Source: Microvirga sp052114605 (GTDB lineage Bacteria; Pseudomonadota; Alphaproteobacteria; Rhizobiales; Beijerinckiaceae). Taken from it: a stretch of DNA of 64,000 bases. A program made the position numbers and the translations under genes. Position 1 is the stretch's first letter. Each line of letters begins with the position of its first letter. Under the pieces are notes generated by a model. The model was given only the letters and a program-made list of their open reading frames with translations. It was not told the DNA's origin and did no database searches. Shown here in pieces: positions 24,547 through 32,607 of this stretch. The stretch is from assembly GCF_052114605.1 (NCBI RefSeq), contig NZ_JBFRFB010000002.1:62001-126000 (forward strand), in the 5' to 3' direction.

Positions 24547-24560
24547 GAGAGACTCCTATT

Positions 24561-24575
24561 GTTCTCATTTTGTTC
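24561..24575. promoter_or_regulatory. LexA box 1 (GTTC-N7-GTTC)
   Basis: An exact alphaproteobacterial LexA direct repeat, GTTC-TCATTTT-GTTC. The same 15-mer, spacer included, occurs at 24690-24704. It lies between the DUF3072 start and its putative promoter and upstream of the Y-family polymerase gene. Confidence 0.7.
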
Positions 24576-24584
24576 TGGAATGAG

Positions 24585-24610
24585 AACACCGGATTCAGGC
24601 CATTGGTTCC
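24585..24610 (-). promoter_or_regulatory. Candidate EcfG-type promoter for DUF3072
   Basis: On the minus strand: GGAAC, 17 bases, TGTT; one mismatch to the consensus with an allowed 17-base spacer. The -10 element lies about 38 bases from the DUF3072 start. Confidence 0.4.
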
Positions 24611-24689
24611 GCAAAGGAAAGAGTGGCTACTCCCCCGGACTCATCCCCGCTATCCACAGGATTCGGCCTCGACTCGCCGCTAAGCTTAT

Positions 24690-24704
24690 GTTCTCATTTT
24701 GTTC
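24690..24704 (+). promoter_or_regulatory. LexA box 2 before the Y-family polymerase
   Basis: Exact GTTC-TCATTTT-GTTC, identical to the box at 24561, 23 bases before the polymerase ATG. This is a standard operator position for SOS control. Confidence 0.8.
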
Positions 24705-24727
24705 ACAAGCAAAATGAGTGGGCACCG

Positions 24728-25972
24728 ATGCGCAAGCCAACAGGCCTGGAGCGGCTTTACGTCGACTTCGACTCCTTCTTCGCCAGTGCCGAGCAGCATC
24801 TTCAACCGCATCTGCGAGGTCGGCCTGTCGGCGTCATTCCGGTCGCCTCGGAGCATACGGGGCTGATTGCGGTCAGCCGGGAGGCCAAGGCTCTCGGCAT
24901 CAAGCGCGGGGCTTTCGTGCGCGATGTCCGGCGCCAATGGCCGGGCGTGATCCTCGTGACGGCGCGTCACGAGATTTACGTGGAGCTTCACAAGGAGATC
25001 TGCAAAGCGATCGAGACGGTGCTGCCCGTCAAGGCCGTCTGCTCCATCGACGAAATGCTCTGCGTCCTCCTGCCCTCCGAGCAGGTCCAGGCGATGACCC
25101 TCGGCCGCCGGGTGAAGGAAACCATCGCCACCCTGATCGGCCCCACCCTCACCTGCTCCGTGGGCCTTGGACCGAACGATCTTCTCGCCAAGATCGCCGC
25201 CGAAATGGAAAAGCCGGATGGCCTCGTTGCCCTGCACCCGGACGACCTTCCAGGCCGCCTCCTCTCCTTAAGTCTCACCGACATTCCCGGCATCGCCAAG
25301 GGCAACGCGGCCCGCCTCGCCCGCGCCGGCATCAATGACATGGCGACGCTCCTGAAGCTGCAACCCAAGGAGATGCGCCGCCTCTGGGGCAGCGTGGAGG
25401 GCGAGAGGCTCTGGATGGGGCTTCACGGCTACACGGTGGAGCGGCCCGAAACGCAGCGCCGCATGTTCGGCCATGGCCGCGTGCTGCCCGCCGATTGGCG
25501 GCATCTGGGCGGCGCCTATGCCGCCGCCCGCGTCCTGTTGATGAAAGCTTCGCGCCGCATGCGCCGCTCGGGCTTCGCCGCCCGTGCGCTGGCGCTCTGG
25601 CTCACCGACAAGGACAGCGCCGGCTGGTATGGCGAGGAGCGTTTTCTCGCCACTTGGGACGACCCATCGCTTCTCGCAGGCTTAAGCCACCTCTTCCTGC
25701 ACGCGGAGCGGGAGGATCTGCGCAGGAGCCGCAGCGTTCACGTCACGCTACACGATCTGGTGCCCATGCGCGACATCGAGCAGGACCTGTTCGGCTACAC
25801 GGCGGAAGCACAGCTCAAACGCCGCATGGAATATCTGTCGATGATTGCGGACGGGTTCAACACGGCGCACCAGAAGACGCTTCTGCATTGGGGACCGATG
25901 ATCGACATTCCCGGCGGTTATGCAGGCGCGAAAATCGCATTCAACCGCATTCCCGACGCGGAGGATTTTTAA
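24728..25972 (+). CDS. Y-family (ImpB/MucB/SamB, DinB-like) DNA polymerase
   Basis: A 414-residue translesion DNA polymerase. Metal-binding motif YVDFDSFFASAEQ is at residues 11-23 and CSIDEML near 105-111, giving the catalytic Asp and Asp-Glu. The fingers/thumb segment TCSVGLGPNDLLAKIAAEME is near 145, and a helix-hairpin-helix-like LTDIPGIAKGNAARLARAGI near 185. The C-terminal little finger lacks the end of classical DinB, so it is an atypical pol IV-like enzyme of the ImpB/MucB/SamB type. It lacks a beta-clamp motif that I could recognise. Start at 24728 is chosen because upstream in-frame sequence spans a LexA box. Confidence 0.88.
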   Translation: MRKPTGLERLYVDFDSFFASAEQHLQPHLRGRPVGVIPVASEHTGLIAVSREAKALGIKRGAFVRDVRRQWPGVILVTARHEIYVELHKEICKAIETVLPVKAVCSIDEMLCVLLPSEQVQAMTLGRRVKETIATLIGPTLTCSVGLGPNDLLAKIAAEMEKPDGLVALHPDDLPGRLLSLSLTDIPGIAKGNAARLARAGINDMATLLKLQPKEMRRLWGSVEGERLWMGLHGYTVERPETQRRMFGHGRVLPADWRHLGGAYAAARVLLMKASRRMRRSGFAARALALWLTDKDSAGWYGEERFLATWDDPSLLAGLSHLFLHAEREDLRRSRSVHVTLHDLVPMRDIEQDLFGYTAEAQLKRRMEYLSMIADGFNTAHQKTLLHWGPMIDIPGGYAGAKIAFNRIPDAEDF

Positions 25973-25988
25973 AGCCCTCAAAACGTGA

Positions 25989-26011
25989 ATGCCCGGCACG
26001 AGGCCGGGCAT
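25989..26011. terminator. Hairpin between convergent polymerase and ilvE genes
   Basis: ATGCCCGGC and GCCGGGCAT make a perfect 9-bp stem with a five-base loop in the 64 bases between the two stops. No long T-run follows. Confidence 0.5.
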
Positions 26012-26036
26012 CACAGAGTCTTCGCGGAGGTTTGAC

Positions 26037-26924
26037 TTACGCCGCCTTAGCCTTCGGCTGCACTTCGGCGAGGTAATCTTCCATCAGCGTCTTCGAAATA
26101 TTGCCCGGCGTGAACTTGTAGGGGCCGATCTCGGCCACCGGCGTCACTTCCGCCGCCGAGCCGGTGATGAAGCACTCGTTGAAGCCGGCAAGCTCCTCCG
26201 GCATGATCCGGCGCTCTGCCACTTCGAAGCCGCGGCGCTTGGCGAGGTCGATCACCGTGCGGCGCGTGATGCCGTCGAGGAAGCAATCGGCAAGCGGCGT
26301 GTGGATCACGCCGTCACGGGTGAAGAACACGTTCGCGCCCGTGCACTCGGCCACGCGGCCCTGCCAGTCGAGCATGAGCGCATCGGCATAGCCCTTCCGC
26401 TCGGCCTTATGCTTGGAGATGGTGCAGATCATGTAGAGACCCGCAGCCTTCGCGGCGGAGGGGGCGGTCGCCGGATCGGGACGGCGGTATTCCGCCATGT
26501 CGATGCGGATGCCCTTCATCTTCTGGGCCGGATCGAAATAGCTCGGCCACTCCCAGGCGGCGATGGCGAGGTGGATCTTGTTGTCCTGCGCGGCAACGCC
26601 CATCATCTCCGAGCCGCGCCAGGCGACCGGACGCAGGTAAGCGTCCTTCAGGCCGCTCTTCTCCAGCACGAGGCGCTTGGCCGCGTCGATCTCGGCCACG
26701 GTGTAGGGAATTTCGAAATCGAGGATCTGGGCCGACTTCTTCAGGCGCTCGGAATGCTCGGTCGACTTGAAGATCTCGCCGCCATAGGCGCGCTCGCCCT
26801 CGAACACACTCGAACCGTAATGGAGACCATGGGACAATACGTGCAGCTGCGCGTCCTTCCACGGCACGATCTGCCCGTCGTACCAGATCCATCCATCACG
26901 TTGATCGAAGGGGGTCGCGGACAT
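26037..26924 (-). CDS. ilvE: Branched-chain amino acid aminotransferase
   Basis: Fold-type IV PLP enzyme that transaminates leucine, isoleucine and valine, the last step of their synthesis. It has 295 residues. LHYGSSVFEGERAY is near 35, the PLP lysine is in PSAAKAAGLY (about Lys159), and GRVAECTGANVFFTRDG and LDGITRRTVIDLA follow, with the phosphate-binding ITGSAAEVTPV near 262. ATG 26924 has AAGGAG upstream. It is divergent from the marR-type operon. Confidence 0.96.
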   Translation of the reverse strand: MSATPFDQRDGWIWYDGQIVPWKDAQLHVLSHGLHYGSSVFEGERAYGGEIFKSTEHSERLKKSAQILDFEIPYTVAEIDAAKRLVLEKSGLKDAYLRPVAWRGSEMMGVAAQDNKIHLAIAAWEWPSYFDPAQKMKGIRIDMAEYRRPDPATAPSAAKAAGLYMICTISKHKAERKGYADALMLDWQGRVAECTGANVFFTRDGVIHTPLADCFLDGITRRTVIDLAKRRGFEVAERRIMPEELAGFNECFITGSAAEVTPVAEIGPYKFTPGNISKTLMEDYLAEVQPKAKAA

Positions 26925-27026
26925 CGTCTCTTCTCCTTGCATGGCGGCCTTTGTGGCGAACCGGGGCCGTGTAATTTCCGGTTTGCTTTCGTCGCGTTGG
27001 AATTTCATTCATTTCGCGAAAGCGCC

Positions 27027-27072
27027 TTGACGAGTAACAATCGTCCTGAGATATGTCAACAAGGCTGACATA
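27027..27072 (+). promoter_or_regulatory. Sigma70-like promoter with palindromic operator before marR
   Basis: TTGACG (27027-27032), 17 bases, GATATG (27050-27055) resemble a vegetative promoter. Overlapping its -10 is a perfect inverted repeat, TATGTCA (27052-27058), seven bases, TGACATA (27066-27072), ending eight bases before the MarR-family start. This is the size and place expected of a MarR autoregulatory operator. Confidence 0.55.
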
Positions 27073-27079
27073 AAATTGG

Positions 27080-27607
27080 ATGAGGAAGTTGCCCGATACG
27101 CTCCCGGTTCTGAAAACCCGCCAACCCGGCAAGGACATCCTGGCCGAGACGCCGGCCTATGACCTGATCGAGCTGTTCTTCTTCGCATATCGCGACTTCG
27201 TCAGCGATCCCGACAGGATTCTCGACGAGTACGGCTTTGGCCGGGCACATCACCGCGTTCTCCACTTCGTCAGCCGCCAGCCCGGCCTGACGATCGCGGA
27301 GCTCCTCGACATTCTCAGGATCACCAAGCAGAGCCTGAACCGCGTCCTCAAGGAGCTGATCGAGAAGGACTTCATCGAGAGCCGCATGGGCACCTCGGAC
27401 CGGCGGCAACGGCTTCTGCATGCCACGCCGCAAGGCCATGATCTCGCCTTGAAATTGGCCAAGCTTCAAACCCGCCGCATCATGCGGGCCCTGTCGGATA
27501 TGGAGCCGGAGGCAAAGGATGCTGTGAGCCGCTATCTCCTGCGCCTCATCGACCCGGATGACCGAGCCCATGTGGAGCACCTCGTATTCGGGCCGGCCGA
27601 AATCTGA
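27080..27607 (+). CDS. MarR-family transcriptional regulator (PetP-like)
   Basis: A 175-residue winged-helix regulator. The MarR core runs about 45-140: HHRVLHFVSRQPGLTIAELL, ILRITKQSLNRVLKELIEKD (recognition helix) and the wing FIESRMGTSDRRQRLLHATP. It precedes an OmpR-type response regulator and a histidine kinase. This MarR plus response-regulator order resembles petP-petR described in Rhodobacter capsulatus. Its likely operator is the TATGTCA/TGACATA palindrome just upstream. The SD is weak. Divergent ilvE is a possible second target. Confidence 0.9.
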   Translation: MRKLPDTLPVLKTRQPGKDILAETPAYDLIELFFFAYRDFVSDPDRILDEYGFGRAHHRVLHFVSRQPGLTIAELLDILRITKQSLNRVLKELIEKDFIESRMGTSDRRQRLLHATPQGHDLALKLAKLQTRRIMRALSDMEPEAKDAVSRYLLRLIDPDDRAHVEHLVFGPAEI

Positions 27608-27655
27608 TAAAGCAGGCGTCCGACGACGTATGCCAAGCCCGAACACAAGAGACCT

Positions 27656-28375
27656 ATGGAACCCAGCCGCATCGATATACCCGATCACGCCCCGCACGTC
27701 CTGGTGGTGGATGACGACCGGCGCCTGCGCGACCTGTTGACCCGCTTCCTCACAGAGAACGGCTATCGCGTGACGGCCGCCTCCAGCGCGGCAGAGGCGC
27801 GTTCCAAGGCCGGAAGCTTCGTGTTCGACGCCCTCGTGCTCGACGTGATGATGCCGGGAGAGACCGGCTTCGAATATGCCCGCAGCATCCGTGAGACCTC
27901 GCAGGTACCGATCCTCATGCTGACCGCCCGCGCTGATGCATCCGACCGGGTGACGGGCCTCGAGATCGGCGCGGACGATTATCTCCCCAAGCCCTTCGAG
28001 CCCCGCGAGTTGCTGCTGCGCCTCGGCAACATTCTCAAGCGCGCCGTGGCCGTGCCTGGGGCCGCCGATGCGGACGCCCCAGAGGTCATTCATTTCGGCC
28101 CCTTCTCCTATCGCTTCGACCGGGGCGAGTTGCGTCGCGGCGAGGAAGTGGTGCGCATCACCGAGCGCGAGCGCGAGATCCTGACGATTCTCGGGACGGC
28201 CACCGGCGACAACGTCCCGCGCGATGCGTTGGCCGGCAATGGCGCCGCCGCGAACGAGCGCACTGTGGATGTGCAGATCAACCGTCTGCGCCGCAAGATC
28301 GAGGTCGATCCGGCCAACCCGATGTTCCTGCAGACGGTGCGCGGCATCGGCTACCGGCTCGTGATCGACCGATGA
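27656..28375 (+). CDS. OmpR-family response regulator (PetR-like)
   Basis: A 239-residue two-component regulator. The receiver domain covers about 15-130, with acidic pocket VVDDD (18-22), phosphoacceptor Asp63 in LVLDVMMPGETG and conserved Lys in LPKPFEPREL. The C-terminal winged helix is at about 140-237 (ITEREREILTILG, NERTVDVQINRLRRKIE, VRGIGYRL). Its stop overlaps the kinase start by four bases, so the pair is co-translated. Target genes are not known from this window. Confidence 0.95.
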   Translation: MEPSRIDIPDHAPHVLVVDDDRRLRDLLTRFLTENGYRVTAASSAAEARSKAGSFVFDALVLDVMMPGETGFEYARSIRETSQVPILMLTARADASDRVTGLEIGADDYLPKPFEPRELLLRLGNILKRAVAVPGAADADAPEVIHFGPFSYRFDRGELRRGEEVVRITEREREILTILGTATGDNVPRDALAGNGAAANERTVDVQINRLRRKIEVDPANPMFLQTVRGIGYRLVIDR

Positions 28376-29739
28376 AGTTCGGCGCGACTCTGCGATACGC
28401 ACCACTCGATCATGCGATGCGCTGGTTCGGCAGGTTCCTGCCCAAGGGTCTTTATGCCCGCGCGCTCATCATCATCATCGCGCCGGTCATCCTGCTGCAA
28501 TCGGTCGTGGCTTACGTGTTCATGGAGCGCCACTATCAGCTGGTCACGCGACGCCTCTCCTCCGCAGTCACCGCCGATATCGCGGCGCTGATCCAGATCT
28601 ATGAGAGCTATCCGCAGGATCGCGATGCAACAGTTCTGTCGCGCATCGCCTCGGATAGTTTGCAGCTCGACGTGGACATTCTCCACAACACGGACCTGCC
28701 GCCGCCGGGACCCAAACCCTTCTTCTCGATCCTCGACGAGACTCTCTCGTACGAGCTTCAGCGCCAGATAGAGAGGCCCTATTGGCTCGATACAGTCGGG
28801 CGCTCGAATTATGTGGAAGTGCGCATCAAGCTCGATGGCGGCAACGTGATGCGCGTGCTGGCGCGGCGCAATCAGGCCTATGCCTCGAACTCCCACATCT
28901 TCCTCGTCTGGATGGGCGGCTCGTCTTTCGTGCTGCTCGGCATCGCCATTCTCTTCCTGCGCAATCAGATCAGACCGATCCTGCGTCTCGCGGAAGCGGC
29001 TGAAGCGCTCGGCAAGGGACGCGAAATCGAGTTCCGCCCGCGCGGCGCGCGCGAGGTGCGTCAGGCGGGCCATTCCTTCCTTGAGATGAAGCGGCGCATC
29101 GAACGCAACATGGAACAGCGCACCACCATGCTCAACGGCGTGAGCCATGATCTGCGCACCATCCTCACGCGTTTCAAGCTCTCGCTCGTCTTCCTCGATC
29201 AGACGCCGGAGGTGGAAGACCTCAAGCGCGACGTGGATGAGATGAGCCGCATGCTGGAGGGCTATCTCGCCTTCGCGCGCGGAGAAGGCGGCGATGCGGG
29301 CGAGGTTGCCTGCGAGACGGATCTGCGTCAGCTGCTGGAGGAAGCGCAGTTGGATGCGGAGCGGCAGGGCCACATCACCGAACTCGACATCGTGGGCGAT
29401 CCGATCATCACCGTGCGCCCCGATGCCTTCCGGCGCCTCCTGTTCAATCTCGTCTCCAATGCAGCACGCCACGGCGACCGGATCGAGATCAGTGCGAACC
29501 ATGAAACCCGCTGGCTCATCCTTCACGTGGATGACGACGGCCCCGGCATTCCGCAGGACATGCGCGAGGAAGTCTTCAAGCCGTTCGTGCGTCTCGATGA
29601 GGCACGCAATCAGGATGAAGGCGGTTCAGGTCTGGGGCTCGCCATTGCGCGCGACATTGCGCGCTCCCACGGCGGCGACATCATGCTGAGCGAGAGCCCG
29701 CTCGGAGGACTGCGCGCAACGGTGCGGCTGCCGGCTTAG
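28372..29739 (+). CDS. EnvZ-like sensor histidine kinase
   Basis: A 455-residue membrane kinase, the partner of the preceding regulator. It has TM1 at about 30-50, a periplasmic domain of about 120 residues, TM2 at about 175-197, then HAMP. The H box LNGVSHDLRTILTRF has the phospho-His near 259; the N box RLLFNLVSNAARHG, G1 DDDGPGIP and G2 GSGLGLAIARDIARSHGG are all intact. The short LRTILTR H-box form is shared with EnvZ-type HPK4 kinases. The signal is unknown. Confidence 0.94.
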   Translation: MKFGATLRYAPLDHAMRWFGRFLPKGLYARALIIIIAPVILLQSVVAYVFMERHYQLVTRRLSSAVTADIAALIQIYESYPQDRDATVLSRIASDSLQLDVDILHNTDLPPPGPKPFFSILDETLSYELQRQIERPYWLDTVGRSNYVEVRIKLDGGNVMRVLARRNQAYASNSHIFLVWMGGSSFVLLGIAILFLRNQIRPILRLAEAAEALGKGREIEFRPRGAREVRQAGHSFLEMKRRIERNMEQRTTMLNGVSHDLRTILTRFKLSLVFLDQTPEVEDLKRDVDEMSRMLEGYLAFARGEGGDAGEVACETDLRQLLEEAQLDAERQGHITELDIVGDPIITVRPDAFRRLLFNLVSNAARHGDRIEISANHETRWLILHVDDDGPGIPQDMREEVFKPFVRLDEARNQDEGGSGLGLAIARDIARSHGGDIMLSESPLGGLRATVRLPA

Positions 29740-29742
29740 AAC

Positions 29743-30033
29743 CGTCATCCCGGACGAAGCGCAGCGAAGATCCTGGATCGCGTGCAGGATAAGGCACGCT
29801 CCGTTGTCATTCCGGGGCGAGCGATAGCGAGAGCCCGGAACCCAGAACCTCACCATATGAAGAATGAAGCGAGCGGCTCACTCTGGCGCCCTTTTTGGCG
29901 CCGTGGTGGTTATGGGTTTCCACGCCTGCGCGCGGCCCTTCGGGTCGGGCTCCGCTGCGCGGCCCGGAATGACAAAAGGGCAGCGCTCTGTCCTGACAAC
30001 GATCCCGGATCAGCTGCGCCGTCCGGGATGACG
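29743..30033. repeat. Nested inverted-repeat intergenic element
   Basis: The 307 bases between the kinase and csaA genes are repeat-like and hold no gene. Outer arms: CGTCATCCCGGACG (29743-29756) and its exact complement at 30020-30033, with imperfect pairing further inward (GATCCTGGATCG against CGATCCCGGATC). Inner arms: GTCATTCCGGG (29806-29816) and CCCGGAATGAC (29963-29973). Such GTCATTCCGGG sequences are common intergenic repeats of Rhizobiales. It may fold into a large hairpin and end the kinase transcript. Confidence 0.7.
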
Positions 30034-30046
30034 CCAGTTACTTATG

Positions 30047-30406
30047 TCAGTAAAGCCGCCCACCAATCGGCACGTCGCGATCGGGCCGAATGAGCATCAC
30101 GTCGCCATTGGCATCAGGCACGCCGAGGGTGAGCACTTCAGACATGAAGGGGCCGATCTGGCGCGGCGGGAAGTTGACGACGGCCATCACTTCGCTGCCG
30201 ACAAGCTCGTCGATCTTGTGGTTCACCGTAATCTGCGCGGACGAGCGCTTGGTGCCGATCTCAGGCCCGAAATCGATGGTCAGCTTGTAGGCGGGCTTGC
30301 GTGCCTGCGGAAATGGCTCGGCGGCGACGATGCGTCCGACGCGGATATCGACTTTGAGAAAATCGTCGAACGTGATCGTCGCTGCATTTGATTGTGCCTG
30401 GTCCAT
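30047..30406 (-). CDS. csaA: CsaA-like tRNA-binding protein
   Basis: A 119-residue OB-fold protein of the CsaA/EMAP-II-like tRNA-binding family. It shows DFLKVDIRVGRIVAAEPFP at about 14-32, AYKLTIDFGPEIGTKRSSAQ, VNFPPRQIGPFMSEVLTLG and a C-terminal DVPIGGRLY. CsaA has been described as a chaperone involved in protein export in Bacillus, and the fold binds tRNA. It lies 20 bases after a TetR-family gene in the same direction, at the end of the ybjN-proC-tetR-csaA run. Confidence 0.92.
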   Translation of the reverse strand: MDQAQSNAATITFDDFLKVDIRVGRIVAAEPFPQARKPAYKLTIDFGPEIGTKRSSAQITVNHKIDELVGSEVMAVVNFPPRQIGPFMSEVLTLGVPDANGDVMLIRPDRDVPIGGRLY

Positions 30407-30426
30407 GATGCCCCTTATGCAATGAA

Positions 30427-31125
30427 TTAGATGGCAGCCGCGGGATTATCCGCATCGCCGTTATCGGTTGAAGCCTGCTCCCGCCGCCGCGAGCTGCGGC
30501 CTTCGACGAAGGCGCGGCCGATGGCGCGAAGCGGCGCGGTCAGGCGGCGGAAGTCCTCGGCGCCCTCGACCACGCGCTCGCCACGACGCAATTCGCGGTC
30601 GAGGCTCGCCATGGTACGCGCCAGCGCCGGATCGTCATCATCGAGCCATGTGCGCATGGTCTTGGAATAAACCGCGACCATGCCCTGGAGCTTCAGCGTG
30701 CCGAGCGGACCTTCCGTGTTGATGCCGGCGGCCGCGAGCATGAAGCGCATGGAATTCACTGCAACCTGATGCAGTGCAGCGAGCGACAGAGGATCGTAGC
30801 GCAGCTCGCGGAAGATGCGCCGTAGCGCGGGCTTGTAGGGTTCGAGCGCATCGAGGCGGCGCATGATCACATCGAAGCTGCGTTCGCGCGCAGGCTCGCC
30901 CGCGAGATCGTCGGTGGTTTCCTCCAGCACCTGACGGTCGATCACACGCGAAAGGCCACCGAGTACCGCGCCCTTGGAGGGAAAGAGATCGCGGAATTCC
31001 GCAAGCGACACGCCCGCCATCTGCGCGATGTCGCCGATCTCGATTTCATTCCACGGCCGTGTCGCGGCGAGATTCATCAAGGCTTCGATGATGGCCTTGC
31101 GCTTGTCGATCGGGGTATCCGCCAT
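30427..31125 (-). CDS. TetR/AcrR-family transcriptional regulator
   Basis: A 232-residue regulator. The N-terminal helix-turn-helix covers about 10-55: IIEALMNLAATRPWNEIEIG, IAQMAGVSLAEFRDLFPSKG. The C-terminal part is a TetR ligand domain with RRLDALEPYKPALRRIFREL. An Arg-rich tail with acidic end closes the protein. It sits between proC and csaA with short gaps, so it is probably in their operon, though an inverted repeat (TAGGT-N8-ACCTA, 31158-31175) just upstream might be its own operator. Confidence 0.88.
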   Translation of the reverse strand: MADTPIDKRKAIIEALMNLAATRPWNEIEIGDIAQMAGVSLAEFRDLFPSKGAVLGGLSRVIDRQVLEETTDDLAGEPARERSFDVIMRRLDALEPYKPALRRIFRELRYDPLSLAALHQVAVNSMRFMLAAAGINTEGPLGTLKLQGMVAVYSKTMRTWLDDDDPALARTMASLDRELRRGERVVEGAEDFRRLTAPLRAIGRAFVEGRSSRRREQASTDNGDADNPAAAI

Positions 31126-31157
31126 GGCAACTCTCCTTGAACCTTACATGCGTAATC

Positions 31158-31175
31158 TAGGTGCTGTCAGACCTA
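31158..31175. promoter_or_regulatory. Short inverted repeat before the TetR gene
   Basis: TAGGT and ACCTA flank eight bases, and TTAC-ATGC-GTAA lies just beside it, in the 61-base gap between proC and the TetR gene. Possible operator; the arms are short. Confidence 0.25.
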
Positions 31176-31186
31176 AGACCATGCCG

Positions 31187-32014
31187 TCAGCCGGAGAGTT
31201 CCCCGGCACGCCGCTTTGCCGCAGCCACCGCGTCGCGCATCAACGCCTTCATGCCGTTCGGATCGGCCATGAGAATTTCGAGCGCCGCCGCCGTCGTGCC
31301 GCCGGGCGAGGTCACATTCTGGCGGAGCGTACCGGGCGGGAGATCGCTTTGGAAAAGCAGCTCGCCCGCGCCTGTGATCGTCGCCCGCGCAAGGCGCTCG
31401 GCCAGATCGGGCGGTAATCCTGCCGCAGCGCCAGCCTCAGCGAGGCACTCGACAAGATGAAATACGTAAGCCGGGCCGGACCCGGACACGGCGGTGACCG
31501 CATCGATGAGGTCTTCTGAAGAGACCCATTCCACGATACCGTTGCTGGAAAGCAGCGCATGGGCCATGCGGCGCTGTTGATCGCTCACCTCGGCATTGGT
31601 TGCGGCACCGGTTGCGCCGCGTCCGATGCTGGCGGGCAGATTCGGCATGGCGCGGATGATGGCCGAGGCAGCGGGCAGGCGCGCCTTCAGATCGCCGATA
31701 GTCTTGCCTGCGAGAATCGAGATGATGAGCGTCTGCGGTCCGAGATAGCCGTTGAGATCTGCTGCTGCCGTATCGAGCATCTGCGGCTTGACGGCGAGCA
31801 CGAGCACATCGGCGGGCGACACGCTTGCAGGATTAAGCGCGATGCCCTTCTCCGAGCAGAAGCGCATCATCGCATCGGAAGGGCACGGATCGACGACCGT
31901 CACGCCCTTCGGGTTCAGGCCGACCTTGAGCCAGCCCTCCAGCATGGAGCCGCCCATTTTGCCGGCACCGACCAGAATGAGGGATGACGGCAGATCGTGA
32001 GATGGAGACGACAT
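31187..32014 (-). CDS. proC: Pyrroline-5-carboxylate reductase
   Basis: Final enzyme of proline synthesis, reducing pyrroline-5-carboxylate with NAD(P)H. It has 275 residues. The Rossmann motif LILVGAGKMGGSMLEGW is at about 12-28; ADVLVLAVKPQ near 72; AIIRAMPNLPASIGRGATG near 125; and the C-terminal signature VSGSGPAYVFHLVECLAEAG with TSPGGTTAAALEIL. ATG 32014 has GGAAG nine bases upstream. It follows the YbjN gene by about 90 bases. Confidence 0.96.
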   Translation of the reverse strand: MSSPSHDLPSSLILVGAGKMGGSMLEGWLKVGLNPKGVTVVDPCPSDAMMRFCSEKGIALNPASVSPADVLVLAVKPQMLDTAAADLNGYLGPQTLIISILAGKTIGDLKARLPAASAIIRAMPNLPASIGRGATGAATNAEVSDQQRRMAHALLSSNGIVEWVSSEDLIDAVTAVSGSGPAYVFHLVECLAEAGAAAGLPPDLAERLARATITGAGELLFQSDLPPGTLRQNVTSPGGTTAAALEILMADPNGMKALMRDAVAAAKRRAGELSG

Positions 32015-32106
32015 TAAGCACTTCCCGAAGCATGGATGAATTTGGGCCGCATCATCCATGCTCAGCCCTGCCCTGTCGAGGCGGAGCTTGGTTTTCCGAC
32101 GGGCTT

Positions 32107-32607
32107 TTAAGCCTCGCCCTCGGTTTCGAACAGCACACTGTCGAGAGCCTCGCGGGCGGTCTTGCCGGCCCAGATTACGAACTGGAAGGCCTGGAAATAG
32201 CGTTCGCAGGCTTCCACCGCGACGCGCAGCATGGTCTCGCACTGTCCCTGTGTCGGGTCCGCGCCGCCTGCGAGCAGCAGGGAATGGCGGAACATGACCA
32301 CGTTTTCCGTGCTCCAGAGATCGAAATGGCCGACCCAGAGCTGCTCGTTGATGTAGGAAATGAGCTGAAGAACTTCCTGCCGCCGCCGTTCGGGCACCTT
32401 CAGGTCGAAGGCGCAGGCCACGTGCAGGGCCTCCACATCCTCGATCCAGGTGAAGGCGATGTCGTAATCGGCCCAGCGTCCGGCAACTGAAATCGACATT
32501 TCGTCAATTTCCGCGCGGTCGAAGATCCAATGCCGGTGAGAAGCAATCCGCTCGACAACGTCTAGCGGATGTTCCAGGCGATCGATTTCGATGTGATGCT
32601 GAGACAT
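32107..32607 (-). CDS. YbjN domain-containing protein
   Basis: A 166-residue cytosolic protein of the YbjN (sensory transduction regulator-like) family. Diagnostic segments are DYDIAFTWIEDVEALHVACA at about 50-69, VLQLISYINEQLWVGHFDLW at 85-104 and ENVVMFRHSLLLAGG. The fold resembles type III secretion chaperones. The biochemical role is unclear; it regularly precedes proC in Rhizobiales, as here. Start 32607 was chosen because a longer version has no support. Confidence 0.85.
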   Translation of the reverse strand: MSQHHIEIDRLEHPLDVVERIASHRHWIFDRAEIDEMSISVAGRWADYDIAFTWIEDVEALHVACAFDLKVPERRRQEVLQLISYINEQLWVGHFDLWSTENVVMFRHSLLLAGGADPTQGQCETMLRVAVEACERYFQAFQFVIWAGKTAREALDSVLFETEGEA

